Assembly (NCBI RefSeq): GCF_029868855.1
Contig: NZ_JARWOV010000194.1
Span: forward strand, 97,462 to 161,461
Origin: Nocardia carnea
GTDB taxonomy: Bacteria > Actinomycetota > Actinomycetes > Mycobacteriales > Mycobacteriaceae
Length of the DNA: 64,000 nt
Reading direction: 5' to 3'
Positions 9,705-18,203 of the stretch are shown one piece after another; position 1 is the first letter of the stretch; the number at the start of each line of letters is the position of its first letter. Below the pieces are notes generated by a model. That model ran no database searches. It saw only the letters and a list, made by a program, of their open reading frames with translations, and was not told where the DNA came from. The position numbers were made by a program, and so were the translations under genes.

Positions 9705-10439
9705 CTACGGGGTCGTCGGCCGGCACGCCGGATGTTCCGGCGGGCACGGGGACAAGATGGTCGAGAAGTACTGGAAGGCTGCGAAAACTGCGACCGGGCC
9801 ACCGATCAGGAACGCGCCGATGATGCCGCCCGCCGCACCCAGCGTCGCGGCACCGGCGACACAGCCGCCGATCGTGGCGCCGACGAACGGCACCAGCAAC
9901 AGGGCGATGGGGCTGGAGACGAGCGCACCGGTCGCCGCGCCGAGCACACAGCCCAGGCTGCCGCCGATCACGGCGCCGATCGCACCGGCGATCGCCGCAC
10001 TCATCGTCGCCCGCTGGGTGAACACACCCAACGCCTGCATATCGCGGGGCGTGAATTGTTCGGCCACCTCCTTGCCCGCCTGTTCGGGCGTGACCACAGG
10101 TGCGCTCACCGGTGCGACCGGCACACCACCTTCGCGCTGTGGGGTGAGCACTGCCGTGCCGCCGTCGATCTTCGCGGCGATGGGGAAGGCGATATTGTCC
10201 TTGCGGTAGGTGAGCGGCACCGTGGTGAGCAGGGTGTCGTCGATGGCCTGCAGGATGAGCTGATCGCCCGCCACCTGCCATTTCCCGTTCGTCTTCACCA
10301 CGGCGCCGGCACCGGAGTGCGTGATCTCGTAGGTGAGTTCCCGCGGGGCAGGCGCGGGTTGCGCGGAGACCGGGGCGGCGGTGGCGCCGAGGGCCGCTAC
10401 CGCGAGAGCCGCGGCGGCGACACTGGTTCGGAGTTTCAT
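9705..10439 (-). CDS. Secreted protein with glycine-rich hydrophobic C-terminal segment
   Basis: A 244-residue protein opening with a clear signal peptide (MKLRTSVAAAALAVAALG, then an AQP cleavage region). A soluble middle part (ELTYEITHSGAGAVVKTNGK) is followed by a long Gly/Ala/Val-rich stretch with two or three GxxxG-rich hydrophobic helices (GAIGAVIGGSLGCVLGAATG, VGATIGGCVAGAATLGAAGG). I recognise this layout from unnamed Nocardia and Rhodococcus exported proteins but can give no function. It may be anchored in the outer mycolate layer or the cell membrane. The ATG at 10439 is set by the signal peptide. It lies downstream of livK on the same strand but with its own gap and terminator. Confidence 0.7.
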   Translation of the reverse strand: MKLRTSVAAAALAVAALGATAAPVSAQPAPAPRELTYEITHSGAGAVVKTNGKWQVAGDQLILQAIDDTLLTTVPLTYRKDNIAFPIAAKIDGGTAVLTPQREGGVPVAPVSAPVVTPEQAGKEVAEQFTPRDMQALGVFTQRATMSAAIAGAIGAVIGGSLGCVLGAATGALVSSPIALLLVPFVGATIGGCVAGAATLGAAGGIIGAFLIGGPVAVFAAFQYFSTILSPCPPEHPACRPTTP

Positions 10440-10513
10440 GGTTGTGTCCTCATCGGTTGATATCGAGGCGGCCGTCGGCGCCGGAATGCGCCACGGACGT
10501 TTTTTCGGGGTGG

Positions 10514-11764
10514 TCACCGGCCGGATGTGTCGATCAGGTCACCGGCCAGCACCCAGCGGTCGCCTTGGAAGCGCTGAATCTGCATGGCCTCCATCGGAAA
10601 GCCGTCGCCTTCGCCGGTCTGCAGGGTGATCCCGGGCAATAGCAGATCGATCTCGACATCGTCGAGCGAGCGCATCGAATCACGGAGGCCCTCACGGGTT
10701 TTGCACGCCGCCGCGGCGAAGGTTCTGTGGAAACTCTGGGCCATGGCCCAGCCCACGAGGGTGTATCCGTCGGCAGGATCGGCACCGGGTACGTACTGGG
10801 CGAGTTTGTCGCGGTAGAGCTTCATCCCGGGGTCCTCGGCCCACTGCGGATCGGCCGGGTCCTTCACGAAGACCGAGGTGACGACGTTCTGCACATTCGG
10901 GAACCCGACCGGCGCGAGCACGCTCATGGTGCTGGAGACCTGGGTGAGGATGTGCAGCGGATTCCATTCGGGGTTGCGCGCGTCCGCCGCGAGGGTCTGC
11001 GCCGCGAACTTCGGGGTGGCGAAGTTCAGCAGCACATCGGCTTTCGAGTTCGCCAGGTTACGCAGCTGGGGGTCTACGGTCGGGTCGGTGACCTCGTAGC
11101 TCTGTTCGGCGATCACCCGCACCCCGCTGCCCGCGGTGGCCTCGGTGAAACTGGCCAGCAGATCCTTGCCGAAATCGTCGTTCTGGTACAGGACCGCGAC
11201 GGTCGCGTCGGGCTTCTGCTCGGTGACGTACCGGGCGAACACCTGGCCCTCGGCCCGGTAGCTGGGCTGCCAGCCGATGGTCCACGGATGCCCGTCGCCG
11301 ACACCCCACTGGGTCGCCCCGCCGGCGACGAAGATCTGTGGCACCTCGCGCTGATTCAGGTAGTCCCAGACCGCCGCCGAGGTGGGGGTACCGAGCGTGG
11401 ACAGGACAGCGAAGACCTGGTCCTGTTCGACCAGCCGCCGGGTCTCCTCCACGGTTTTCGGGGGCTGATAGCCGTCGTCGCGCAGCAGGTATTCGACCTT
11501 GCGGCCGTCGATACCGCCCTGTTCGTTGTTCACGTACTCGAAGTAGGCCTGGATGCCCTTCGGGAGTTCGGCATAGGCGGAGGCCGGGCCGGACAGCGGG
11601 AATACACCGCCCAGTTTCACGGTGCTGTCGGTGAGTCCCGTCGTCTGCTGGCCTTGGCAGTCGCCGGAGGCCGTCTCGCCGGTGGTGTCGTCACGACCCC
11701 CGCAGCCGGCGACGGCGATGACGATCGCGGCGGCGAGCGCCGCCTGTATCGCTCTAGTGCGCAT
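10514..11764 (-). CDS. livK: Liv-type ABC importer, substrate-binding lipoprotein
   Basis: A 416-residue type I periplasmic-binding-protein-fold receptor. The N-terminus is a lipoprotein signal peptide with a lipobox (VIAVAGC, Cys 21), so it is tethered outside the membrane. It contains VKLGGVFPLSGPASAYAELPKG and the RLVEQDQVFAVLSTLGTPTS region typical of branched-chain amino acid and urea/amide binding proteins. The ATG at 11764 overlaps the end of the permease gene, so the five liv genes are translationally coupled. The ligand is not determinable from sequence. The PucR-like regulator next to the operon would also fit a nitrogen source such as a purine, urea or amide. Confidence 0.9.
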   Translation of the reverse strand: MRTRAIQAALAAAIVIAVAGCGGRDDTTGETASGDCQGQQTTGLTDSTVKLGGVFPLSGPASAYAELPKGIQAYFEYVNNEQGGIDGRKVEYLLRDDGYQPPKTVEETRRLVEQDQVFAVLSTLGTPTSAAVWDYLNQREVPQIFVAGGATQWGVGDGHPWTIGWQPSYRAEGQVFARYVTEQKPDATVAVLYQNDDFGKDLLASFTEATAGSGVRVIAEQSYEVTDPTVDPQLRNLANSKADVLLNFATPKFAAQTLAADARNPEWNPLHILTQVSSTMSVLAPVGFPNVQNVVTSVFVKDPADPQWAEDPGMKLYRDKLAQYVPGADPADGYTLVGWAMAQSFHRTFAAAACKTREGLRDSMRSLDDVEIDLLLPGITLQTGEGDGFPMEAMQIQRFQGDRWVLAGDLIDTSGR

Positions 11765-12812
11765 CGGTTCTTCCTTTCCGGGCCCGGTGTCCGAGCCAGT
11801 GCGCCGCCCGGCCGACGAGTCCGGCCAATCCATTCGGCGCGAGGTACATGACCGCGATGATGAGGAGCCCGAAGACGACCCCCGGCGCGGCTTGATTGAT
11901 GTCCTGGGCGACGGTCGGCACGTACATGACGAACAGACCCCCCAGCAGCGGGCCCCACTGCCCGCCGAGTCCTCCGACGACCAGTCCGGCCAGCAGGGTT
12001 ATGGAGAAGGTGAGCGTGAAGGAGTCCGGGGATACGTACCCGATCACCCAGATGTAGACGCAGCCGGCGGCTCCGGCGAACATGGCGCCCCAGGCGAACG
12101 CCAGTGTCTTGTAGAACGCCGGCCGCACTCCGGTGACCTCGGCGGCGGTCTCGTTGTCCCGCACCGCGTGCAGCGCCCGCCCCACCCGCGACCGCAGCAG
12201 CCCGGCGACGAGCAGATAGCTCACCGCGGTGACCGCGAGAACCAGGAAGTACAACCACTGGTCTTCGGCCAGCCCGGTCCACGCCGGTGGCTGCGGTTTG
12301 TCCAGGGTCAGGCCCATCGAGCCACCGGTGACCGATTCGAAGCGTTTCAGCAAGGGCACCAGGAATATCGCGATGGCCAAGGTGACCAGTGCGAGATAGA
12401 GTCCGCGTAATCGCAGTGCCGGGATGCCCAGGCCGATTCCGAGCACGAACGCGACCGCCGCCGCGACCGGCAGGGTCACCGGGTAGGGCGCCTCCCAGCG
12501 GTCCATCATGATCGCCGTGGTGTAGGCACCCACCGCGAAGAAGGCCCCGTGTCCGAGAGATATCTGCCCGGTATGCCCCACCAGCAGGTTCAGTCCGAGC
12601 AGTGCGACCGCGTAGATCATCGCCAGCGACAGCTGAAAGGTGTGGAAAGGGGCCAGTTCGAACGGCGCCCAGCAGGCCACCACCAGCAGCGCGGCCACCG
12701 CGACCCACGGCCTGCCGATCCGCCGGAACCTGGCCCGCGGCCGGGTCGATTCGGCCGCGGGAAGGTAGTCCTCCGGGGCCACCGCGGTGTTCGGGATTCC
12801 CATATCGCTCAT
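11754..12812 (-). CDS. livM: Liv-type ABC importer, inner-membrane permease M
   Basis: A 352-residue polytopic permease. It carries the LivM signature LLVGHTGQISLGHGAFFAVGAY and LYLALVTLAIAIF, with about nine to ten membrane helices. It partners LivH to form the channel. It starts 4 bases inside the end of livH (ATGA-type overlap) and overlaps livK by 11 bases. A second ATG four codons in (MGIPN) is an alternative start. Confidence 0.93.
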   Translation of the reverse strand: MSDMGIPNTAVAPEDYLPAAESTRPRARFRRIGRPWVAVAALLVVACWAPFELAPFHTFQLSLAMIYAVALLGLNLLVGHTGQISLGHGAFFAVGAYTTAIMMDRWEAPYPVTLPVAAAVAFVLGIGLGIPALRLRGLYLALVTLAIAIFLVPLLKRFESVTGGSMGLTLDKPQPPAWTGLAEDQWLYFLVLAVTAVSYLLVAGLLRSRVGRALHAVRDNETAAEVTGVRPAFYKTLAFAWGAMFAGAAGCVYIWVIGYVSPDSFTLTFSITLLAGLVVGGLGGQWGPLLGGLFVMYVPTVAQDINQAAPGVVFGLLIIAVMYLAPNGLAGLVGRAAHWLGHRARKGRTDAH

Positions 12813-13696
12813 ACCCTTTCCACCGCCGGCGTGCCGAAGAGGCCCTGCGGCCGGATCAGCAGTACGCCGAGGATGATCACCAGTGGCACACCGATCTTCA
12901 GTTCGGTGCCGATGACATCGAGATACGCCCCGGCCAGGGTTTCCGTGACGCCGACGATCAGCCCCCCGGCCACCGCCCCGCCGGGACTGTCGAAACCGCC
13001 CAGGGTGGCCGCCGCGAAGGCGTAGATGAGAACGCCGCCCATCATGTTGGGTTCCAGGAACAGCAGCGGCGCCGACAGCACCCCGGAGACGGCACCGACG
13101 GCGGCGGCAAGTCCCCAGCCGAGGGCGAGCACGGTGCCGACACCGATACCCACCAACCGGGCCGACTGCGGGTTCGCGGCGACCGCGCGCATCGCCAAAC
13201 CCGTCCGGGTGTAACGGAACAGCAGATACAAAAGCGCCATCACCACCGTCACCACGGCGAGGATGCCCAGATTGCCGTATCCGGCGGTGACGCCACCGGC
13301 CCGCAACGCACCTTCCGGGAACGGGTTGGGGAAACTCTTCAGCTGATACGACCAGATCCAGCCCGCGGCGGCGTTGACGAAGAAGAACAATCCCACGGTG
13401 ACGATGACCAGCGTGAGTTCCGGGGCCCCTTCGACCGGCCGGATCACGATCCGTTCGATCAGCATGCCGCCCGCGAAGGAGATGGCGAGGGTGACCGGAA
13501 GTGCCAGCCAGAACGGTGTCCCGCTCTGTACCAGCTGCCAGGCCAGGAACGCCGAGAACATGGCCAGCTCACCCTGCGCGAAGTTGACGATCCCGGTGAA
13601 CCGGTAGATGAGGACGAGGGCTAGTGCCATACCCGCGTAGAGCGCGCCGGCGCTGAGGCCTTCGATGATCTGCTGCGCGAATCCGGACACGGTCAC
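12809..13696 (-). CDS. livH: Liv-type ABC importer, inner-membrane permease H
   Basis: A 295-residue membrane protein with the LivH hallmarks LSAGALYAGMALALVLIYRFTG and VNFAQGELAMF near the N-terminus, and ATLGGFDSPGGAVAGGLIVG near the C-terminus. It has about eight helices. It forms the heterodimeric pore with LivM. Its start overlaps the stop of livF by 4 bases, which supports coupled translation within livGFHMK. Confidence 0.93.
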   Translation of the reverse strand: MTVSGFAQQIIEGLSAGALYAGMALALVLIYRFTGIVNFAQGELAMFSAFLAWQLVQSGTPFWLALPVTLAISFAGGMLIERIVIRPVEGAPELTLVIVTVGLFFFVNAAAGWIWSYQLKSFPNPFPEGALRAGGVTAGYGNLGILAVVTVVMALLYLLFRYTRTGLAMRAVAANPQSARLVGIGVGTVLALGWGLAAAVGAVSGVLSAPLLFLEPNMMGGVLIYAFAAATLGGFDSPGGAVAGGLIVGVTETLAGAYLDVIGTELKIGVPLVIILGVLLIRPQGLFGTPAVERV

Positions 13697-14445
13697 ACCC
13701 GGTATCCGAGATAGGACCGGGCGACCTGTTCGTCGGCGGCGATATCGGCCGCGGCGCCGGACAGGACGATCCGCCCGCTTTCCAGAACATGCGCCCGATG
13801 CGCGGTGCGCAACGCCAGCTGAGCGTTCTGCTCGACAACGATCACGGTGGTGCGTTCCTCCGAGTTGATGGTGTGCACGATGCGGAAGAGTTCCCGGGTG
13901 ACCAGCGGTGCGAGGCCCAAGGACGGTTCGTCCAGGAGCAGCAGTCGCGGCCGGGACATGAGCGCCCGGCCCAGCGCCAGCATCTGCTGCTGCCCGCCGG
14001 AGAGGCGGCCCGCCTTTTCGTGCAGTTTGTCCCGCAGGACCGGGAAGTAGCCGTAGACGCGACGCAGGTCGGTATCGAGACCGCCGCGCCGGAACTCCGC
14101 ACGGCCGCGGGAGTAGGCGCCCAGGCGGAGGTTCTCCTCGACGGTCAGCGGCGCGAAGGTGCCGCGTCCCTCCGGAACATGCGCGACCCCTCTCCGGGCG
14201 ATCTTCTCCGGTGAGCGCCCGCCGATTCCGGCGCCGGCCAGAGTGACCGATCCGCGTACCCGGATCAGACCGCTGAGCGCCCGCAGCAGTGTCGTCTTAC
14301 CGGCACCATTGGGGCCGAGCACGGCGCATATCTCACCGGTGGCCACGGAGAAATCGATCCCGTGCAGCACCTCACCCGCGCCGTAACCCGCGGTGAGACC
14401 GGATACGGCGAGAAGGGGTTCGCCGCTGGGTAGGTGGCGGGTCAT
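13693..14445 (-). CDS. livF: Liv-type ABC importer, ATPase F
   Basis: A 250-residue nucleotide-binding subunit with Walker A GPNGAGKTTLLRA, signature LSGGQQQMLALGRAL, Walker B LLLLDEPSLGL and the switch His region (VIVVEQNAQLAL). It powers uptake together with LivG. The ATG at 14445 (MTRHLPSG) is chosen because it overlaps the livG stop by 4 bases. The frame continues upstream but only as antisense-type sequence over livG. Confidence 0.95.
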   Translation of the reverse strand: MTRHLPSGEPLLAVSGLTAGYGAGEVLHGIDFSVATGEICAVLGPNGAGKTTLLRALSGLIRVRGSVTLAGAGIGGRSPEKIARRGVAHVPEGRGTFAPLTVEENLRLGAYSRGRAEFRRGGLDTDLRRVYGYFPVLRDKLHEKAGRLSGGQQQMLALGRALMSRPRLLLLDEPSLGLAPLVTRELFRIVHTINSEERTTVIVVEQNAQLALRTAHRAHVLESGRIVLSGAAADIAADEQVARSYLGYRV

Positions 14446-15200
14446 GCCGGCGTCCCCAGATAGGCCTCGACGACGGCGGGGTCGCGCTGGACTTCTTCGG
14501 GTGCTCCATCGGCGATGACCCGGCCGAATTCCAGGCAGATCACGCGGTCGCAGAGGCTCATGACGAAGCCCATATGGTGTTCGACCACGACCACGGTCAG
14601 ATCGAAATCCACCCGCAGGCCGGCGAGGAGTTCCGCGAATTCGCCGACTTCCCCGTGGCTGAGCCCGTTGACCGGCTCGTCGAGCAGCAGCAGCCGTGGA
14701 CCGGAGGCCAGTGCCCGCGCCAGTTCGATCCGTTTCAGCGTCCCGAACGGCAGGCCGGCCGCCGGGTGGTCGGCGATATCGGCCAGCTCGAGGCGTTCGA
14801 GCAAGCCGTCGACCTGCGTACGGAGCCGGCGTTCCTCGGCGTGGACCGGCGGCAGGAAAAGACTTGCAGCGAGAAACCCTGCGCGCGCCCGGTGGTGGGC
14901 ACCGACGAGTACGTTGTCCCGGACGGACATACGGGTGAACAGGCCGAGATTCTGGAATGTCCGCGCGATACCGAGCCGGGCCATGAGATCGGGCCGTACG
15001 GCCAGCAGGTCGGTTCCGAGATAGCGCAGTGTGCCGGCGGTGGGGGCGCACCGCCTCGTCAGACAGTTGAACAGCGTGGTCTTACCCGCCCCGTTGGGGC
15101 CGATGAGACCCGTCATTTCGCCGGACGGCACGGCGAATCCGACATCGTCGAGGGCCGTGATACCGCCGAATCGGACGGTCAGACCGGATATCTCGAGCAT
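14442..15200 (-). CDS. livG: Liv-type ABC importer, ATPase G (first gene of operon)
   Basis: A 252-residue ATPase with Walker A GPNGAGKTTLFNC, an ABC signature region (LPFGTLKRIELARAL, a variant of LSGGQ usual in LivG), Walker B LLLLDEPVNGL and the H-loop VVVEHHMGFVM. The start at 15200 follows a strong GGAGG ribosome site. It is the promoter-proximal gene of livGFHMK and faces a PucR-type regulator across 228 bases. Confidence 0.95.
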   Translation of the reverse strand: MLEISGLTVRFGGITALDDVGFAVPSGEMTGLIGPNGAGKTTLFNCLTRRCAPTAGTLRYLGTDLLAVRPDLMARLGIARTFQNLGLFTRMSVRDNVLVGAHHRARAGFLAASLFLPPVHAEERRLRTQVDGLLERLELADIADHPAAGLPFGTLKRIELARALASGPRLLLLDEPVNGLSHGEVGEFAELLAGLRVDFDLTVVVVEHHMGFVMSLCDRVICLEFGRVIADGAPEEVQRDPAVVEAYLGTPA

Positions 15201-15338
15201 GAATCCTCCGGGTCGGGGGTTGCGGCGAAACACTGTGGGACAGCACACAGTCCGTCACATCGGCTATGGGTCAGGCCAGCGTAAGAGCGATAGGATTGAA
15301 ACACATCAGCCCTTTCGTCCCAATTATCGGCGCCGGAT

Positions 15339-15355
15339 TTGTCCTCGAAGGACAA
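15339..15355. promoter_or_regulatory. Palindrome in the livG-pucR intergenic region, candidate operator
   Basis: A perfect inverted repeat TTGTCCT-CGA-AGGACAA lies in the divergent promoter region between livG and the PucR-like gene, followed by an AT-rich stretch (CATAATTTGATACAT) that could hold the regulator's -10 element. Position and symmetry suggest a regulator binding site. No experimental basis is available here. Confidence 0.45.
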
Positions 15356-15428
15356 GCGAGCAGGGCATAATTTGATACATAAGCGGGCGAATGTTGACTT
15401 TGCCTCGGAGTGCGTGGACCATCCGACT

Positions 15429-16736
15429 ATGTCCGCTGGATCACATACGGTCACCGCGTCACTCTCCGAACCGGTACAACTCGCGCGCACCAGGATCGCC
15501 GGTGTCGTCTACGACCGCACCGAGGAGATCGCCGAACAGGGCAGCGCCGCCATCCTCGCCCAGGTCCCCGGCTACGCCGGCCGCGACAGCGAATTCCGTG
15601 CGGATGTCCACGATCAGGTGGCCCGCCTCTGCCGCACCGGCCTGGGTGCGCTGTTGGCCCAGCGCCGGGTCTCCGCGGCGGATCTCGCCCACACCCGCCG
15701 GGCGGCGGTGCGGCGGGCCCGATCCGGGCTACCGCTGGCCGACTACATCACCGCGTTCCGGCTCGGCCAGCAAACTTTCTGGAAGAACCTGATGGTGCAT
15801 GCCGACGATTCGCCCACCGCCCGGGAGGCGACACTGTCGATGGTGCTGCCGCTCACCCGCTACTGCGATCTGATCAGCACCCAGGCCACCCACGCGTATC
15901 TGGATTTCCAGCAGCATCAATCGGCCGAAGCCGGTCGCGACGACCACGATCTGATCGAAGCGCTGCTCGGCGGCACGCTCCCCGACCGTGGACCACTCCT
16001 GGCGGCCGCGGCCGCCCACGGTATCGGTCCCGCCCCCGGGGAACGCCTCGTCGTCATCGCGGCCACCGTCCTGGACAGCAGCAGCGAGCGCGATACCGGC
16101 GGACATTCCGAGATCGACGCGCCGCATATCGTTTCCTCCGCGCTGGCACGCACCGGGGTCAACGGGCACCGCACTCCGGCCGTCGTCCGCGATACCGATA
16201 TCGTCGCCGTCGCCGGGCTCGGCCGCGCCACCGCCGGCGAGCTGTGCACCCGGCTGCGACGTACCCGCGAGGCCCTCCTCACAGAGGGAATCACCACCGC
16301 GTTCGGGATCAGCACGGTGATCACCGGGGTCGGCCGGCTCCCGCGCGGCCGGCAGGAAGCACTCTCGGCGCTGGACCTGCTGCCCGACGGCGGTGGCGTC
16401 CTGGCGCTCCCCGAGCTCACCCCGTTCCGGTATCTGGTCCTGAGCTCGGACGAGACGGCGCGCAGCCTCGTCGACCCGCGGATCGCCCGCACACTCGCCG
16501 ACGACCAGGCCAAGGGCGGGGTACTCGCCGACACCATCCGGGCGTTCATCGCCGCCGATACGAACCTGCGCGAAGCCGCCGACGCCCTGCGGATCCACCA
16601 CAACACCGCCAAGTACCGGCTGCGCCGGATCCAGCAGCTGACCGGCCGCAACATCCGCACCGTCACCGATCTCGTCGAACTACTCGTCGCAATCGAACTC
16701 CGGCAGGCACCGGCCCCGGTACGCCGGGAACGCTGA
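15429..16736 (+). CDS. PucR/CdaR-type helix-turn-helix regulator
   Basis: A 435-residue cytoplasmic transcription factor. The C-terminal about 60 residues form the PucR-type HTH (ADTNLREAADALRIHHNTAK, then YRLRRIQQLTG). A CdaR GGDEF-like middle domain precedes it, and the N-terminal region carries the helical LTRYCDLISTQATHAYLDFQ segment common to actinobacterial members. These proteins usually activate neighbouring catabolic or uptake genes on sensing a metabolite. Divergence from livGFHMK makes that operon the likely target. The ATG at 15429 (MSAGSHTVTASL) is preferred; the frame extends 30 codons upstream through the candidate operator. Confidence 0.87.
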   Translation: MSAGSHTVTASLSEPVQLARTRIAGVVYDRTEEIAEQGSAAILAQVPGYAGRDSEFRADVHDQVARLCRTGLGALLAQRRVSAADLAHTRRAAVRRARSGLPLADYITAFRLGQQTFWKNLMVHADDSPTAREATLSMVLPLTRYCDLISTQATHAYLDFQQHQSAEAGRDDHDLIEALLGGTLPDRGPLLAAAAAHGIGPAPGERLVVIAATVLDSSSERDTGGHSEIDAPHIVSSALARTGVNGHRTPAVVRDTDIVAVAGLGRATAGELCTRLRRTREALLTEGITTAFGISTVITGVGRLPRGRQEALSALDLLPDGGGVLALPELTPFRYLVLSSDETARSLVDPRIARTLADDQAKGGVLADTIRAFIAADTNLREAADALRIHHNTAKYRLRRIQQLTGRNIRTVTDLVELLVAIELRQAPAPVRRER

Positions 16737-16906
16737 GCTCCCGCGGCGCCCCACAATGCGACGGGGTCCCGCACGACTGCCTCGCGCGTGGGTATCATTT
16801 CCGGCCGTACACGAAACGTGTACCGGCCGAACCCTTTCGAGCAGGTCGTTCCGGCCGTTCCGGACTGCGCCCGGAGTGTCCCGGCGCACGACCGCAGGGG
16901 GTACCA

Positions 16907-18166
16907 GTGCCAGGGCAGTCCCGGCCGGCGTCCACTCGCCGTAGCGATAGTACCGTCACACCGGCGGATTCCACCGGCTCCCGCATCCCGCTCTACTCTC
17001 GCGAATTCGCGACCGACCCCCACGGGTTCTATCAATGGATGCGACGGCGATTCGGCGCGCTGGTCCCGGTGGATCTCGCGCCCGGTATCCCCGCCACCCT
17101 CGTGGTGGATGACCGGACGGCACGGCGAATCCTGGACGACCCCGCCCATTTCCCCGCCGACCCCCGCGCCTGGCAGCAGAAGGCACCGGCCGGACTGCCG
17201 ATCGTGCCGATGATGCAGTGGCGGCCCAACCCACTGCGCAGCCACGGCCCCGACCACGATCGCTACCGCGCCGCCACCGTGGAGGCGCTGGCCGGTGTGG
17301 ACCCGAATTCGTTGCACACCATCATTTCGCGAATCGCCATGGGGCTCATCAACGGCTTCTGCTCCGAGGGTGCCGCCGATCTGCTCGACCGGTATGTGGT
17401 GCCGCTGGTGTTCCGGACGATGGACCATATTCTCGGTTGTCCGCCCGAACTCGGTGACCTGCTGCGTATCGGGCTCACCGAAATAATCGACGGGGCCGGC
17501 GACGACGATTCCGAGGCCCGGATCCAGCGGCTGCTCGCCGAGCTGATCGACCGTAAACGAGCCGAACCCGGCGACGATGTCACCAGCCGGCTGATCCGGC
17601 ATCCGGCGGACCTGTCCGACGAGGAGCTCGTTCACCAACTGCTGGGCCTGTACTGGACCGGGGTCGAACCGCCGCGCAACCTGATCGCCAACACGCTGCT
17701 GCTGATCCTCACCGATCCGCGGTTCACCAGTAATCAGACCGGGTTCGCGCCACCGGCCCGCGACGCACTCGACGAAGTGCTGGCCGGCGACCCGCCGCTG
17801 GCGAATCACAGCATCAGCTATCCCCCGCTTCCCGTCATGGTCGGCGATGTCCTGCTGCCCTCAGATCAGCCGGTACTCATCGGCGCGGCCGCCTGCCACG
17901 GGGACCTGGACCGGTCGACTACACCTGTTTCTCCTGAGGACCGGAACCTGGCCTGGGGCCGCGGACCACACGCGTGCCCGGCGCATGCCCGGACGATATC
18001 CCGTCTGCTCGCCGAGGAAGCCGTCGATCAGTTGCTCGACGCGCTACCCGATCTGACTCCCGCATTCGACCCGGATCGAACGATCTGGCGGCCGGGTCCG
18101 TTCCATCGCGCACTCATCGCGCTCCCGGTCCGATTCCCGCCCACACCGGGAATGCCCGTCGGCTGA
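16907..18166 (+). CDS. Atypical cytochrome P450 (CYP157-like, lacks EXXR)
   Basis: A 419-residue P450. The haem-thiolate loop is LAWGRGPHACPAHART with the ligand Cys, and the C-terminal RALIALPVRF is family-typical. Two normally conserved features are changed. The I-helix reads LYWTGVEPPRNLI instead of AGxET/DT, so the oxygen-activating acid/Thr pair is altered. The K-helix reads ALDEVLAGDPPL, so the EXXR Arg is Ala. Streptomyces CYP157 proteins encoded with conservons are known to lack EXXR. The start is a GTG at 16907 preceded by GGGGG at a suitable distance; the frame is open far upstream but only as pucR shadow. No ferredoxin gene is adjacent. Catalytic competence is uncertain. Confidence 0.85.
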   Translation: MPGQSRPASTRRSDSTVTPADSTGSRIPLYSREFATDPHGFYQWMRRRFGALVPVDLAPGIPATLVVDDRTARRILDDPAHFPADPRAWQQKAPAGLPIVPMMQWRPNPLRSHGPDHDRYRAATVEALAGVDPNSLHTIISRIAMGLINGFCSEGAADLLDRYVVPLVFRTMDHILGCPPELGDLLRIGLTEIIDGAGDDDSEARIQRLLAELIDRKRAEPGDDVTSRLIRHPADLSDEELVHQLLGLYWTGVEPPRNLIANTLLLILTDPRFTSNQTGFAPPARDALDEVLAGDPPLANHSISYPPLPVMVGDVLLPSDQPVLIGAAACHGDLDRSTTPVSPEDRNLAWGRGPHACPAHARTISRLLAEEAVDQLLDALPDLTPAFDPDRTIWRPGPFHRALIALPVRFPPTPGMPVG

Positions 18167-18177
18167 TCAGCGGTAAC

Positions 18178-18203
18178 GAACCCTGCGACACCGCACAGGG
18201 TTC
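18178..18203. terminator. Stem-loop between convergent P450 and phoD genes
   Basis: An 8-bp inverted repeat (GAACCCTG / CAGGGTTC) with a 10-base loop sits in the 35-base gap between two convergent genes. It touches the phoD stop codon and could terminate both transcripts. Confidence 0.45.

Noticed and set aside
15410..16906. Long upstream extension of the P450 frame
   Set aside because: It is the shifted reading of the pucR gene; the GTG at 16907 with a G-rich ribosome site gives the normal P450 length.
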